Shown piece by piece: positions 1-12,113 of a DNA stretch of 64,000 nucleotides. A model generated the notes under the pieces. It saw nothing but the letters and a program-made list of their open reading frames with translations. It made no database searches and was not told where the DNA came from. Numbering within the stretch: the first letter of the stretch is position 1; every line of letters begins with the position of its first letter. A program made the translations under genes and the position numbers. The stretch lies in assembly GCA_022376515.1 (NCBI GenBank), contig WTXI01000007.1:186001-250000 (forward strand), written 5' to 3'. This DNA is from Lactifluus volemus (Eukaryota > Basidiomycota > Agaricomycetes > Russulales > Russulaceae).

Positions 1-982
1 ATTCCAATCGGTTAGACAGAAAGCATGCAAAAAATGAGAGGAAAAAGCATACGGATTCTCAGGGACTTTTGGAATTGCTTGAAAGCAGATCCTGTAGGGC
101 ACGAAATTCAGGGCGAATTGCGCGAAAGAAGAAATGCGTACATGCCTTATATTGCTGCAGGCGTAACCCAGGTTGCTGTAAATATGACGATCGTAAGATG
201 GGAGTGATGCAGCAAAGACAAGCCAAGTACCTCTGCTCGGATATTGGGCAATTCGCTTTCCACATAAGCATTGAATGCGGCCTTGACACAATGTCAGAGA
301 CTCTTTCCCCAAGGGTGAACAACAAGGAGAGCTTACTTTGAATCGTCTCTGCGGAGAACGAGCGTCGAGATGTTAGTCGCTTTTGCTCGATAGTGATAAA
401 ATGCCACGCACTTCTGGATGTCTCTCGATACCTGCCGCCTGATTCCCAACGCTCGCCTTGTCCGTCTTTGCATTGACGACAGCCAAGAGATCAAGGGCAT
501 TGTCGAGCCCAGTCGCCGAAAGCTCTCGACTTCCTGGGGGGGCTCGCCATCACCCTTGTTAGACATTTCCGCAGACTCGGTGCCAGTGGACGCGGCGAGC
601 CCGTCGCCAGCAGCGAGAGCACCGGGACCCGCAGGTTTGTTCTCAGCTTTGGTAGCCTTTTTCCCGCCTGCCTTTGGTCCACTCTTCTTTTTTTGTACAG
701 AAGCTTCTTCTTCGGCAACAAGCGGGCGTTCTCTGCCTTTCGAGCAAGTTCTGCTTTGCGTTTCTCCTCTTTGTCCTCCTTTTCTTGTTAGGCTTTGCAC
801 CCTCCACCCATTTGTTAGACTCTGCTCTTTCCTGAAAAAGTATTTTCTAGTTGAAATGATGAAAAAGGAAGGGGTGGTGGTCTCACCTTTGCTTCCTCCG
901 CTGCTGCACGCTTATTCGCCTCGTTCTCGGCCTTCTTCGCGCGCCCACTCTCTTTCTTCCCGTTTGCTCCCTTGGGTGCCAT
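1..982 (-). CDS. CCDC124/Oxs1-like ribosome-associated coiled-coil protein, 3' end cut by window edge
   Basis: The protein starts MAPKGANGKKESGRAKK and is followed by a long Lys/Glu/Ala coiled coil (EDKEEKRKAELARKAENARL, then AEEEASVQKKKSG), a disordered Ala/Gly linker, then a helical C-terminal region (SATGLDNALDLLAVVNAKTD, GIERHPE, RRFK, PGLRLQQYK, DLL..KQFQKS). This order matches the CCDC124 family, which binds ribosomes (Lso2/CCDC124), and the end of the protein lies outside the window. The ATG is at 982 and the first donor near 886. One intron, just after PGLRLQQYK, appears to use a GC donor (AAG/GCATGT near 140). Reading the family sequence straight through needs five single-base additions, mostly in short homopolymers (A4, C, T3, T3, C3), so the deposited sequence has no intact frame. 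Assembly error and recent pseudogenisation are both possible. Confidence 0.75.
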
Positions 983-1509
983 TGATATCCCTACCTATCG
1001 AATCTCAAAAATTTGGCTTGCCAAAACTTGAGAAAACTACGGTCGTAGTTGGGCAGAGGGCGTGGTTGGATTATCTTATCTTATCTTCCAGTTCTCGGGA
1101 ATGGCCGGAAGTTCTTTTTGATCAGAATTTCTTCCGCAGGCGGCGGTCTCATGACTAGCCAAATGTTCACAATTGGTTGGAGCTGTGTTACTAAACATAA
1201 ACAGAGGCCTCCTTGCTGTTGTCGTTCACCATCGCCACCCACTTACACAAACCCTCCCATCCTTTGTTTCTCCCAGAGCATCACACTCCTCAAAATTGAT
1301 TAAGTAATGATGGATAACGTTCGAGTAGACCGCTGGGCGACGGGGGCTGCATGTGTGTAAAACAATTTTCCTTCTATTAACATCTTTCATCTCTTTCACA
1401 GACGGGCCCGTCCTTTCGCAATCAGACCTCTATCTTCTCAAGCCGAACTTGCAGATCCACCCCATCCTTACAAAGTCACATAGCTTTATCCTCATCTTCA
1501 ACATTCTAG

Positions 1510-2139
1510 ATGGTCAATACCAGTTATTCATCGCATTTTGACGTTTATCGACCTTGCGTAGGTTACACGGGGGGATTTAACGAGCAGCAGACAGACCGGG
1601 ACCACCCGTTCGAAGCGGCGAACCAACCCGCCACCCTTCCTCGGGTATCAACTATCCATGTGATCACGGAGCGCTCCCCATGGTGCACTACCGTTCGCAA
1701 CGAATCTGGAGTCACACTTGGGATATTTGCGGCCAAGTACACAAGGAGTATGTACATGCCTTGCGCACGATCTTCACACACCTAACCGGACTTAGCTATA
1801 TCGAGAATGTGGTCACCGAGCCCGAGCTTGCTGCAACGCAGCCACGGATACAGGAAAGGATCAAGCAGGTGGCCGCACGCAATGCTGCTCACGTTGGCGG
1901 ACCTCAGTGGAACGGGTTCTACTCGTCTCCCGCTCCAACACCGCTCAACCGACTGAAGCGAGTAGGCATGTATTTGAATTTCGTTGACCTAGGGCTACTG
2001 CTGATAACTTTTAAAAGACTGGCTATGCGAGGCACATTTCTTTGACCAGTTGATTCGTGACGACCGATATGCGGAACAACGTCTCGGTTTCGCAGCGCCG
2101 AATGTCTTTGTGATGAAATTGGAGACGTACGCTAATTAG
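1510..2139 (+). CDS. DUF6699-domain protein 1
   Basis: Translation from the ATG at 1510 gives the DUF6699 pattern seen in the neighbour at 2620-4153: HPFEAANQPATLPRVSTIHV, then a strand-turn core (WCTTVRNESGVTLG, DICGQVHKEY), a helix (RIQERIKQVAARNAAH), and a closing motif in which an LKR is separated by an intron near 1965-2020 from DWLCEAHFFDQL, RLGFAAPNVFVMKLE. The stop TAG is at 2137-2139. DUF6699 is a common basidiomycete domain of unknown role. Reading it in one frame needs one extra G in the GGG near 1711 and probably one at the last donor near 1964. The stretch around 1750-1795 has no counterpart in the paralogue and may hold an unrecognised short intron. It is close to the second DUF6699 gene in the same orientation, suggesting an old tandem pair. 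Confidence 0.7.
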
Positions 2140-2619
2140 TTACATCACATGACTCAATAAATTGGCCCCGTGATGATACACGTGTTTCGATGATGACGAT
2201 GCCTTTGAGACCGACCATCTTGCGTTGAGCTCTAGTCTGAAGAATAGCCAGCTTGCCATTTAAGGATCCTTTACCCTCTACCCTAAGAGTGCCACATGAC
2301 CAAACTCATCACGTACTTTGTTTCTTCTCATTAGACATGATCCTCTTTTCGTCCTCCGCCTCCCTTCATTCAACTACCCATCGCGCGCTCCTCATCAACC
2401 GCGTGCCATTCCCTTTTTCTTGTCAGATCTTATCTTTTCACCTTAAGCGTAAAAGTCTCCCACTCAACTTTTTGGTTTACAAACCGGACTAGCGCCTCTC
2501 TCCACAAATCATCTTCCCCTTGTGCGTCTACTCATTTCCGCTCTTATCTTTCTTGTCTTCAATTTTTGGTGTGGGAGCAGCTCAACCCGTGGAAAAATAA
2601 AATAAGACATTCTTCCATC

Positions 2620-4153
2620 ATGCACTCTGAACCTGCCACCCCCTTCATTCCTCCACGGCCAGATTTTGGTACCCCTTCTGGCAACTCCCCCGCCGTCCTG
2701 CCAGGCGTCGTTCCCATGTCTCCCAGCCAGGTAAGCACCCCTCCTAAAATATGGTTTACTAAATGCTCAACTTCAATCAACACCCCAACCAGTCATCGAC
2801 CATGTCTTCTCTAAGCCCGCACGCATTCCCCTCTTCTTTCGCCGGACCACACCTCATGCCGTCTTCTATGGTCACTCCTGGGTCATATTACATGCCAAAT
2901 GTCCAATTACCGGATAATGGACCACCGCACCACCCACCCTCCCATCCCCCACCTGGTCCACCAGCCGGCCCACCACCTCACCATCACCCCGGCCTATCCT
3001 CGGACTGGATAGGCCCACCAACTGGTCCACCCCCATCTGCCTATTCATATTCTACCCCTTACGGTGCACAACCAGGCCTAGTCACCTCCCCATGGGGAGC
3101 GCCCATGTCCACACCTTTCCCCGGTTTCGGTTCGTATCCACTGCCGCCGACGAATCCTCCCCCCGGGCTAGGTCCATACGCACCTCCCCCCCCTACCCAT
3201 CCACCAAACGGTTATTCGGCTCCATATGGTACACCCGGACCACAGTTTTCCGTACCGCAAGGTTATTCGATGGCCTATACCCCGGCATGGGTCCCTGCTT
3301 CCATGCCATTCGCCCCGCCGGGCCCGCCGGGCCCCCCACCACCCTCTGCACCACCACGCCCCCTGAGCGGGTCACACGCGCTGAGCGCTACGATAAGATC
3401 GGACATTTTGCGGCAGGGCCACACTGTATGCGACACGTTTACTTACCTTGACGAGTGTTTTAACTTCCCCTCTTCCCCATTGCGCAGATGGCCCTGTACT
3501 TGACCCATTACTACTCAAAGCGTCAGCGCAAAGCTTCATTCAACCCCTTGCTGCTCCCTGTCGGTGACAATGACGAGAGGCCGCATCTCCAGTGGAATAT
3601 GCTCTTTTCTACCGCACATTGCCACCGTTCTACAGACCCGTCCCATCGTTCCTGGTCTAATGGACGGCAGGAACCTGCCACATTCCCCCGTGTGACCCAA
3701 GTCCGCCTCATCTCGCACGTGGTGCCATGGATTCTCAACGTCCGCGCGACAAACCCCGCCCTCGGCGTCAGTTGCGGCGACGTGATCGAGCAGTTGTCCG
3801 ACCACCTACAGCGGCGGCTGCGCAAGGAAGACTACGAGGGTGCAACGGGCATGAAACGACGCGCAATCCGCGACGCGTACCACCACAATCGCTCACGGAG
3901 CGCGGGGTGCCCGGTGGGCAGCTAGGCGACGGGCTCAAGGCGCTCGATTGGCTCGGCAATGAGACGATGTATGGCGGGATACAGCTTAACGACAGTATGT
4001 CATGGACCGGTTTAACGTCGTGATGCCTGCATGCTCGAGCTGTTGTGCGTGGAACGGCCGTTGATCGACGATGACGAGATGGAGGATGCGCGTCGTGCGA
4101 GGCGCAGTCGGAACATGTCGACATCGCGGCCTCCGAGCCGCGCGTCTGGCTAA
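2620..4153 (+). CDS. Proline-rich DUF6699-domain protein 2
   Basis: Exon 1 (2620-2730) encodes MHSEPATPFIPPRPDFG and is spliced at GT 2731 / AG 2792 to a long proline-rich exon (repeated PPGPP, PPHHHPG, PPTGPPPSAY). The frame then runs AERYDKIGHFAAGPHY across an intron (donor 3426, acceptor 3486) into GPVLDPLLLKASAQSFIQ and the DUF6699 domain: ERPHLQWNMLFSTAHCHRST, RQEPATFPRVTQVRLISHVV, VSCGDVIEQLSDHLQRRLRK, YHHNRSRS, LGDGLKALDWLGNETMYGG, ending LELLCVERPLIDDDEMEDA and TAA at 4151. The proline-rich N-terminus is probably disordered. At least four single-base changes are needed (a missing C near 3360, an extra C near 3560, a missing G near 3906, a missing C near 4032), plus one at about 3995, mostly in homopolymers. 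The gene is therefore recognisable but not open as given. Confidence 0.75.
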
Positions 4154-6018
4154 AACCCCACTGTCTGTGATGCACCCACAAAGATATAGACTCACTTGCT
4201 CAAATGTATTGCCACCCCAATAGGGTGCCTTGCTTGTATTTCTTTTTTGTTTTTCCTTGTTTCCACACACTCTTTTGTAACTCAAAGGCTCGAAGGTCTC
4301 TCCGTTGTTTGCTAGTATTGTCCCATTCACGTGACTGGAGCGTATGCACACGGATGGACCCTCCTACTAATGGCACTCGTAAGACTGTAACACCGCTACT
4401 CTTGTTACAAAAAAAAGTTCTTGCAGCGACTCTGCGGCCGTAGCTAATACTGTCGACTTGCAGTGGTCTGCATTACCTTTACTACTGTACGCACTGTGTA
4501 TATTTAACGCACGGCCGAGGATTTGCCGACTTGGACTGCAACAATAGCCCATAGACGAAAAAAGGGAAAAAAAGCTGTGCTTTCGATTGGAAGTTCCGTC
4601 ACCGCCTTCTTTCCAATGCAGTTGCCGGCATATATGTACACGTTAGCTTCAAGCTTCAAGTTCTGGCTGCGTAGTACACGGTCCCTTTTGATATCCCCGT
4701 CCAGCCCAGTGATGACCCGTTCGGTCGGACTTTCACGTGTGTTTTTCTGCTATAGTCTTTGTAGTTTTTGTGAGCGTTTTAGTAATTGACGACCTCGTGT
4801 CATGTTTATTCATGGTCGTGGAGGCATTGAGGCAAAGCATCCGACACACGCCTCAGTGTCTCGCCGGATGACGCTTCAAACTTGGGCATGGAAGATGATG
4901 ACAAGCGGAGTTACCCAGTTGCCAAACCATAATATATATATATGCACCTGGTTCTAGTGGTTTTCATGCGTCACGGTATAATAGGCGTAACGTACTTCAT
5001 CAGGTGCCAGTACAGGTGCCAGCACTGAGCGCCCACTGGCGGTACCCGCAATATGTCAATGGCCAGTGCCAGTAGGGTCAGGTCTGTAATTGTGCCAGTA
5101 GACGCTCCGTCGGGCGGTTTTCGACCTTCACACTTCCGCCAGGATATCAACAACCCCTTCTGGCTTGTTCCCGAACTGGTTTGGATTGACACTACGACAA
5201 CACGACTTGAATGAGGCGCCGACCCACAGCCCCATCAATGGCACTGGTTCTATTCCAGTGATGAACGCGATAAGCAGTTTCAATACGTCGTTTTACGCCC
5301 AAGTTTCGGTCACGATAGCACCCACTTGTCGGTGACGAGGACACAATTTACCTGAAATAATGCAGCTAAAGGAGGAGTGCGTTTCTAGTGCATACCTTCA
5401 TTGGGTAGGCCCGCCTATCTGGCGCAAAAACACGTTGGAATGAACACTAAATCCCGTTTTCTTCATGAATATAATGCATCCGCATTCCCAAATTTCGGGA
5501 TTTTAATGTACCAATGACCCTTATACAGCTCCAGCTCTGCTATTAAACAGCTGTTCTGCCTTTCCTCGGAGTCAAATCGCGTAAATGACCGTACTCGTTT
5601 CCTTTTGCGCTCTGAATCTGGCGACTCTGGCGAAGAGAGAATCTGAAAGCTAGCAAGCGCAGCGTGTGGGTTCATCCAAGAGACGAAGAGTAACAGTGGA
5701 AGGCAACGATTGAAATCTTATGAAAAAGTTGATATGAGCATCTGAAGAAGTAAACGCAGATTGTCGAAAAAGTTAGTGGCACGTGATCACCGCCAGGCAC
5801 GAGCTCGAAGTCACGTATCAAAGGTTTGGCTAAACGATCGTGCCAGTGAGACGAGAGTGAGAATCATGAAGGCGAGTCCAAACGACCTGAGCCTAAGACA
5901 GTGTCGGCTTTTTCGCGGAACGCTTATTACGAATGCTGACCGATCATCCGAAATGAGCTTGGGCGCTTGAATATTGTCTACATCGACTCGTCAAATTCGT
6001 CAAATTCATGCAGCGCGG
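4154..6018. other. Intergenic, no gene recognised
   Basis: I see no supported gene here. Short open frames on both strands show no family resemblance and no plausible intron framework. A short AT-dinucleotide run lies near 4930-4943. Around 4998-5105 the motif TGCCAG recurs several times. The last few hundred bases should contain the promoter of the aquaglyceroporin. Confidence 0.5.
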
Positions 6019-6026
6019 TATATATT
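6019..6026 (+). promoter_or_regulatory. Candidate TATA box of the aquaglyceroporin gene
   Basis: TATATATT lies about 50 bases upstream of the ATG at 6075. Position and orientation fit a core promoter with a very short leader. This is judged by eye only. Confidence 0.35.
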
Positions 6027-6074
6027 TTTACGGCTAACGTGGAATTAGCTTCTGTCACCGCTCTAACCTCCTCT

Positions 6075-7663
6075 ATGCGTTCGCTATTTCAGTCTCTGAG
6101 AAGTATTTCCCGTCAACGTCTTGATACCAGGCAAGACGAAGAAGGCGGTGCTATGCAAAACTTGAAGGTCGAATCACCACAGGCGGATGTCTTTTCTGCG
6201 AGTCAAGCGGTATACTCGGCTCAGCATCCAAACAAATGGGCAAAAATACGGTTCGTGCGCACTCCCCATAGCATATTAATATGATCCCAATTCTGCACAG
6301 CGAAAAGATCAGGGAACCGGCGGCGGAAATGCTCGGGACCATGATCTTCATCCTTATCGGGAACGGTGTGAACTGCCAATTCGGACTAAGCGGGGATACG
6401 GACCTCTCCCCGTCTGCGAAGGGCAGTTATCTCGGTTTCAACTTTGCTTGGGGATGCGGTCTGTAGACTTAAATATGCCTGCCCGTCTACTGCTTAATTT
6501 CCTTCCAAATCAGGTGCGGCACTGGGCGTGTGGATTTGTGTTGGCATCACCGGTGGTCACATTAATCCCGCGGTATGCTTCGATCAATTGCATAGAATGC
6601 ATGCACTTCCTAATATCCTTTGTATTGTCTTCTAGGTGACATTTTGCATGGCCGTTTTTCGACGGCTTCCATGGTTCAAGGCAGTTACCTACATTCTTGG
6701 TCAATTCATCGGCGCATGGCTTGGTGCGCTCGTAGTTTACGCAAATTACTCTGAAGCTATCAATATCTTCGAGGGTGGCAATGGCCAACGCACGCTCAAG
6801 ACTGCTGGTCTCTTTTCAACTTACCCAGTTTGTTTTGTTTCTCTTGTTCTTTTCTTTCTTTCTTTCGATTCTCACAGGAAGAGTTTTGTTTTGGGTAGCT
6901 CGCCTACGTGTCGTCGGCTAACTGCTTTTTCGACGAAGTAAGAGCCAGATCTGCCCTTCACGTGAACTTGTTTGGTTGTTGAACGACTCACGTAGTTCAT
7001 CGGCGCTTTCATCCTGGTTTTCGTCGTGTTCGCCATCTCCGATAGACGCAACAGTGGCTTGGATCCTAGTTTCATTCCTTTGGTCATCTTCATTCTCATT
7101 CTAGGAATAGGCGCAGCTTTTGGAATGCAAACTGGTACGTACCGCCGCTTCAATCCTGGCCCAATATCCGTTTGAGTGGTAGGCTGACGATGTACGCCAC
7201 GCGCAGGCTACGCCATCAACCCCGCGCGTGATCTTGGGCCGCGTGTCATGACCGCCATGGTCGGGTATGGGGCACAGGGTTCGTGGCCACGTTACTTTCA
7301 AAGTTTAAATAAAGTACTAACATTCAAACGATGGGTAGTGTTCACATTTCGTCACCACTACTGGATCTGGGGGCCAGTCATCGCCTCGTGTTGCGGTGGA
7401 CTCGTTGCGGGCCTGCTCTACGATCTTTTCCTTTACCGTGGCCCGGAGAGTTTCGTCAATCGATCGTGAGTGTTCCTGTCTGACTGTCGCAAGTCATTGG
7501 ATCCTGTCTTCTAACAGCATTTGTTCGCACCTGCAGGTGTGCTAGCACCCCAGCTCATGCCTCATCCCAAAGGAGAGACGAATACCCTGTCCAGGGCTCT
7601 CCCCTGTCGCCTACAGGAATCACAACAGATGAACCAAATCTAAGACACATACTCGAAGTCTGA
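6075..7663 (+). CDS. Aquaglyceroporin (MIP family channel)
   Basis: Nine exons can be read without any correction: 6075-6250, 6301-6458, 6514-6572, 6636-6827, 6899-6937, 6996-7134, 7207-7278, 7339-7465 and 7537-7663, giving about 362 residues. Both half-helix pore motifs are present: GGHINPAVTF after the first and GYAINPARDLGPR after the second. The Asp following NPAR is typical of glycerol-conducting members rather than strict water channels. Transmembrane segments include AAEMLGTMIFILIGNGV, GALGVWICVGITGG-type sequence, FIGAFILVFVVFAIS, LVIFILILGIGAAFGM and WIWGPVIASCCGGLVAGLLY. Short hydrophilic tails flank the six-helix core. The channel would sit in the plasma membrane and move glycerol or water. 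The acceptor of intron 4 is uncertain; I chose the GGGTAG at 6893-6898 because it avoids a stop. A decayed copy of the last two exons lies at 11800-12113. Confidence 0.9.
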
Positions 7664-8435
7664 CCTTGCTTTGGGTAATGTTCCCTGACAATCCCATCCT
7701 ACCTCAATAAAATCTAGGTCTTACGGGCTGATGTACGGATACCCGCATAGTGAGAACATAAGATGACTAGCGAAATAAGGAGAGAAGAAGATAACGAGGG
7801 CCTGATTTAGACCGGTGTATGGCGTGCAGACCACCATGAAATGAGAGGTAAACTTAGTATACAGAAAAGAAATTGAAATTGAAAGGGCTGGGGATGAAGA
7901 GCTGCTATTAGCGACGTATGACAGCCAGGGGTAGATGAAACTTGAAGTACCACTATCGCATCGGGTATTAGATCCTGAGGCCTGAGTAACGAAGAGCCTG
8001 AGCAGTGCTCTTTTAAAGAGAGCGCCGAAAGCAGCAGATAGTACGCCTCCGCTGGCAAGCTAATTGCAACTTGATGTGACAAAAGTCATCACGAACCGCA
8101 AGCCTGGGGACTCGGATGTGACATACCGCTGAGAAGAAAGTGGATTTAAGATGACGACGTCGGTCCGACTCAGGCATGACTGGGTGAGCGCGAGCACGAA
8201 TTACTGGTGCCGACATACGTCGGCTTTCGCAGGTACCCATCAAATTGACAGAGGGGGTGTATCCACAAATGACTACTGAACCCAGTCTGAGTCACTGAGG
8301 TAACTTATACAGCACCAGCACGAGGTGTAACTTACGGAAAATAATCTGTGGCCCGTGGGAAGGCGCCAAGTCAGTGGCTGTCAGCTGCGTTTACTTTTCA
8401 TCGTCATTCAACAAACTCACAAGTGACACTCCGAA
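7664..8435. other. Intergenic between aquaglyceroporin and CHAT1
   Basis: There is no gene here. The first 200 bases (about 7700-7860) share short blocks with 11980-12113, downstream of the aquaglyceroporin remnant, in the same order, so the duplicated segment included 3' flanking DNA. The genes on either side converge. Confidence 0.5.
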
Positions 8436-11400
8436 TTATGCGCCATAATGCACATAATTAACCCATCGCTCCAAAGCCACTACTTTCCTCCTCCGCAGAT
8501 TCTTCACAGCGTCCCGAAGTGCCCGAGCCGATCTCTCATAATATGCAACACCCGGTTCGTCGTCACTCGACAATATTGACTCGTAGAAATGTTCCACTAG
8601 ATCGTGTCCATCTTTATCCGCCATCGCCCACATCGTCCCAACAACACTTCGGAATCCGCAATATTGCATCGCAGCCGCAAGATGGAGCACCTCATCAGAG
8701 ATGCTCTCCTCAGTCAGCTCAGCTGTGTGACAAGCTGAAAGGAACGCAAATTCGGCCGCAGGAAGTCGAGAACGTACAATCTCGAGTAGCGTGAGCTGCT
8801 GGCCCCCATAGAGCTTGAATGATGCGTCGAATGGCTTCCCTGGTTCCAGATTTCCATGGCACACGAAATGGGAGAACTGGTGATCTCTGAGACCCTCTAC
8901 CACACTAGAGGGTGTCGCCTTCTTTGAGATAAGAGATGTGATTGTTGTATTGAGATGCTGTATCGCCCAGATCTCTTTGATGGCATGTCTCAGAGATTCT
9001 GGTAGTGCGACAAGAAGTATCGAAGGCTTCCCCGAGGTCTGTCTTTTGGGTTTGCGTGACTCTATGAGTGCAGATAGCGTTGGGGTGTATGATGGAATGT
9101 ATAGGTCTGAGAAATAATGCTTGACCCCGTCATCTGAAGGGGATCATCGGAAGGGATGGGTCCCATTGCATGGAGAGGAAGATGACAAAACACAGACGTG
9201 GGATACCACCAAACTCGGGATTGTTCTGGTATTCTCATCTTGCGAAATTCCTCGATGACCGGCTTGCCTACAAGTTTATAGAGACTCTCGAGTACGAAAC
9301 GGAGAGCGCGCTGATACTGCTTTGATTCGAGACTGTGATCCTTTCTAGCTTTCACAAGCCGATCACGCAACTCGACTGCGCGGCCGTAGAAGTCATCGGT
9401 TGTGGTGATAAGGGAAGGAGGAGAGTCGTAGAGGAGTATGAGAATGTCAGAGCGCTGTGCGCAATGGTTAATGATGATGACTGGTCCGCGTAGCGCAGCG
9501 GACCGAAGGGTATCAAACGACGGAGGCTTCAAGAAGTTACCACATTCTGGTAAGGCTCGAATCCGCGAAATGAGTTTGTCGCGATCATCCAGAAGTTGTC
9601 GTTGCTTCGTTACGAGATGACCAAACGGATTCGTTTCCCAGGTGCCCCGTACTTCACTACCCTCTATTCCCATATTCTCGCGCGGCACCATGGACTTGGT
9701 AACTTTCTCGAGGTCCCCATTGATCGCCTCAAATTCCGCTGCCAGATTCGAGTCGACTGCACGAAGTTTATCAGCAGAGGTGCGGAAACCACGCATCTCG
9801 GACCAGAGTAAGGCTCTTCCTCTCTCTAGGGTCTCGATTGCCTTGTTTATTTGGCCGGTGTGGACCTGGTACGATGCATAGTGTGACGGCAGCTCCTCGT
9901 AATGCTCGCGCATAGAAACAAGACGAAAATGTTGGCTTTCGAGCGTAGGGGCGTAGTAAAGAGTATCTTGCATGAGGGAGAAGGCATTCTCGTAGGCAGC
10001 TGTGACGGAAGGGTGACCAAGACGTCGGGCAAGAATCGCCCATAGGTGTGAAAACCTAAATTTATAAGATACCCCCGTGTTGGTATCGTTTAAAAGGGTG
10101 ACGACTAATTGAATGAATTCATTCAAGTCTTCTCGGCGCCGACGAAGCAGCGTGCGATAATATAATGGCACAGTAAGAAACCCGGCTAGATAATTCTGGT
10201 CAATCGCCGTGTTAGCCATCTTGAGAGCATCATGGAATATGGCAATTGACTCATCGAGGTACTCGATTGTGTGGGTGTTCCTAAACGCGCTAAAGAGAAG
10301 GACACCAAACGGGAAAAGGACACGTTGTGGGTCTATACAAGTTCGATCACGGTAAATCGAAACATGCAGCAGCCGACAGTACTTGATCGCCGCTTCAATC
10401 TCCCCCATATCGGTGATGTGGATCAAGGTGTCAAGTGCCCGAAAGTGTTCCCACCACTGCTCATTGGATATCGAAGAATTAGAATTGGTAAGAGACTCAG
10501 TGAGAGATGAAAGGTCGATTGTGTGTGGATCATTGTGATGCTCTTCTTCAATAACCTCAATGCCGAATTCGTCGAGGCGCTTGTCCGCGAGAGACGCAAG
10601 ACAGTAGGACAAAAGGGGGCGGTACGGATCGTCAGGAGGAATCAAGTTGAGAATAGTCCTGGAATCGGAAATTGCCTCCTCCAAATGTTCTGGCTTCCCA
10701 TATGTGACGAATCGCATGTAGGAAAGTCTTGCGACCTCCGTTAAGACGTCTTTCTGGAAGTTCCTGCGAATGTCCTCGGGGAGATCGGGGATGGAAGTTA
10801 TGGCTCTATTCAAAAGGGTTGTTGCCTCCTCGTAATCAGTAATCGAACGTTTCATGTCGAAGCGTCGGCACAGAGAACAGGCGAGCAGAAAAGAAAGTTC
10901 GCGAGAAGGGAAGCGAACATCTGCTTCCCGGAGGCATTCGACCACTTGGTCTCCAAGTTCACCCTTCATGGCATATGGGCGAGTCGATCTAAGGGCTTCA
11001 CCAAGGAATATAAAGGGATCGATTGGAGGGCCTTCCAGTTTAAGTAATTCGCGGCAAACAGTCGTCATCTCCCTGATCTCCTCCATGCAGTCGCCTGGAT
11101 TCAACTCCACCCGACTTGCCAATGCCCAGACAAGAATGGACGTGACATAACCATATGGGATGATGTCGTCAAAGCCTTGAGGCCATAGGTCTCGCAAATA
11201 ACGAAGGTACTTGATTCCACAACTTGAATCTGTGATGTCATCCGGAAATCCAGCCCAGCGAAGTAAAAGGGTGAGGGTGAGCTGAAAGAAAAGCCGAACG
11301 GGATTTGGTGTAGTTCTACCAGTCCTACGCGATGGGAGGAGTAGTAGCGCTTCCGCCAAGTTGAGGATGGATTTTTCAAGCTGTTCGTGCGAATCAGACA

Positions 11401-11603
11401 GATTGTGGTGTCGGGATCTCCAGAATGCCAGTTGTTCTAGACAACTGGCGCGCCAAGGACCAAATCGAGGGATCAGAGAAAGGATGTTTTGATGTACATA
11501 AATCAAGCCCTCGATTTCAGGAAGAGAGACTGTTAAGGTGAAAATTAAGATACTGTAGGAGAGTTCGAGTTTGAATCCGGAACTTACGTTCCTGGATGTT
11601 CAT
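8436..11603 (-). pseudogene. TPR-CHAT protein, copy 1, frameshifted
   Basis: Exon 1 (11603-11588, MNIQE) is joined across an intron (11587-11530) to a single long exon, as in the two paralogues at 21502-24666 and 27273-30450. The N-terminal two thirds are helical TPR-like repeats (for example LAEALLLLPS, HLEEAISDSRTILNLI, ALDTLIHITDMGEIEAAIKY). The C-terminal third is a CHAT domain, the caspase-like peptidase fold named for HetF-associated proteins, with the candidate catalytic His in HFVCHGNLEPG and Cys in FLSACHTAEL. The frame is lost at 9132-9158, where a 14-base near-tandem duplication interrupts the conserved MGPIPSDDG motif. Downstream, the conserved sequence resumes in another frame and runs to the stop at 8436. 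Without the extra 14 bases the length would be about 1,031 residues, the same as copy 3. It is a pseudogene, or encodes an N-terminal protein without protease domain. Confidence 0.85.
9132..9158. repeat. 14-base near-tandem duplication that breaks CHAT1
   Basis: On the + strand, atctgaaggggatc is followed directly by atcggaagggatg. The paralogues have a single unit here. The added 14 bases are not a multiple of three, so they shift the CHAT1 frame. The two units already differ by at least one substitution, so the event is not brand new. Confidence 0.75.
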
Positions 11604-11799
11604 GTTGCAATTCCAAAAACTCAGTAATAAATCAGAAACAGTCAGAGGACAACTTTGGGGCTAGGAATGAAGAGAGACTGAGATCGATGGAGGTATGTTG
11701 CTGTCAAATAGAATAATAATCGGACATGCGTTATCCGCGTGTTCGGACTCGGTAACTTTCATCTTACATGCACCTGAACCTTCGATGATTGGATAAAGC

Positions 11800-12113
11800 A
11801 ATACTGGATCTGGGAGCCTGTGATTAACCGTGGCGGTTGGTTCGTCTGCCTGCTCTACCATGGTCGTCTCATCTTCCATGGCCCGGAAATGTTCCTGTCT
11901 GGAGGTCATCCCGTGAACCCCTGACTGACTCCCGTTAGGAATTTCAACAGGCAAATCACACTGACTCCTAATCGAGGTGTTACCTATCTCCCTCCATAAG
12001 CTCTAGGTCTCATTGGCGGACGCAAAAATATTGCCTAGTCAGAACATAACCACGATGGGAGAGAAATACGTGTTGGTGTCCGGCGCAGACCGCGAAATGA
12101 TTAAGAGGTCTAA
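11800..12113 (+). pseudogene. Remnant of the aquaglyceroporin 3' end
   Basis: From 11800, ATACTGGATCTGGG matches the start of the YWIWGPV block in exon 8 of the gene at 6075-7663. The similarity runs through CTGCTCTAC, CATCTTCCATGGCCCGGA and GTTCCTGTCTG, the last being intronic in the parent. It then continues at lower identity through 11980-12113, matching the parent's downstream DNA at 7700-7860. The reading frame is broken. Intron and 3' flank are retained, so this is a DNA-level duplicate, not a retrocopy. It lies directly upstream of CHAT1, with the parent gene on the other side. Confidence 0.7.

Noticed and set aside
5463..5675. 70-residue minus-strand frame, MNPHAALASFQILSSPES
   Set aside because: No homology recognised, no splice context and no neighbours that would support a gene.
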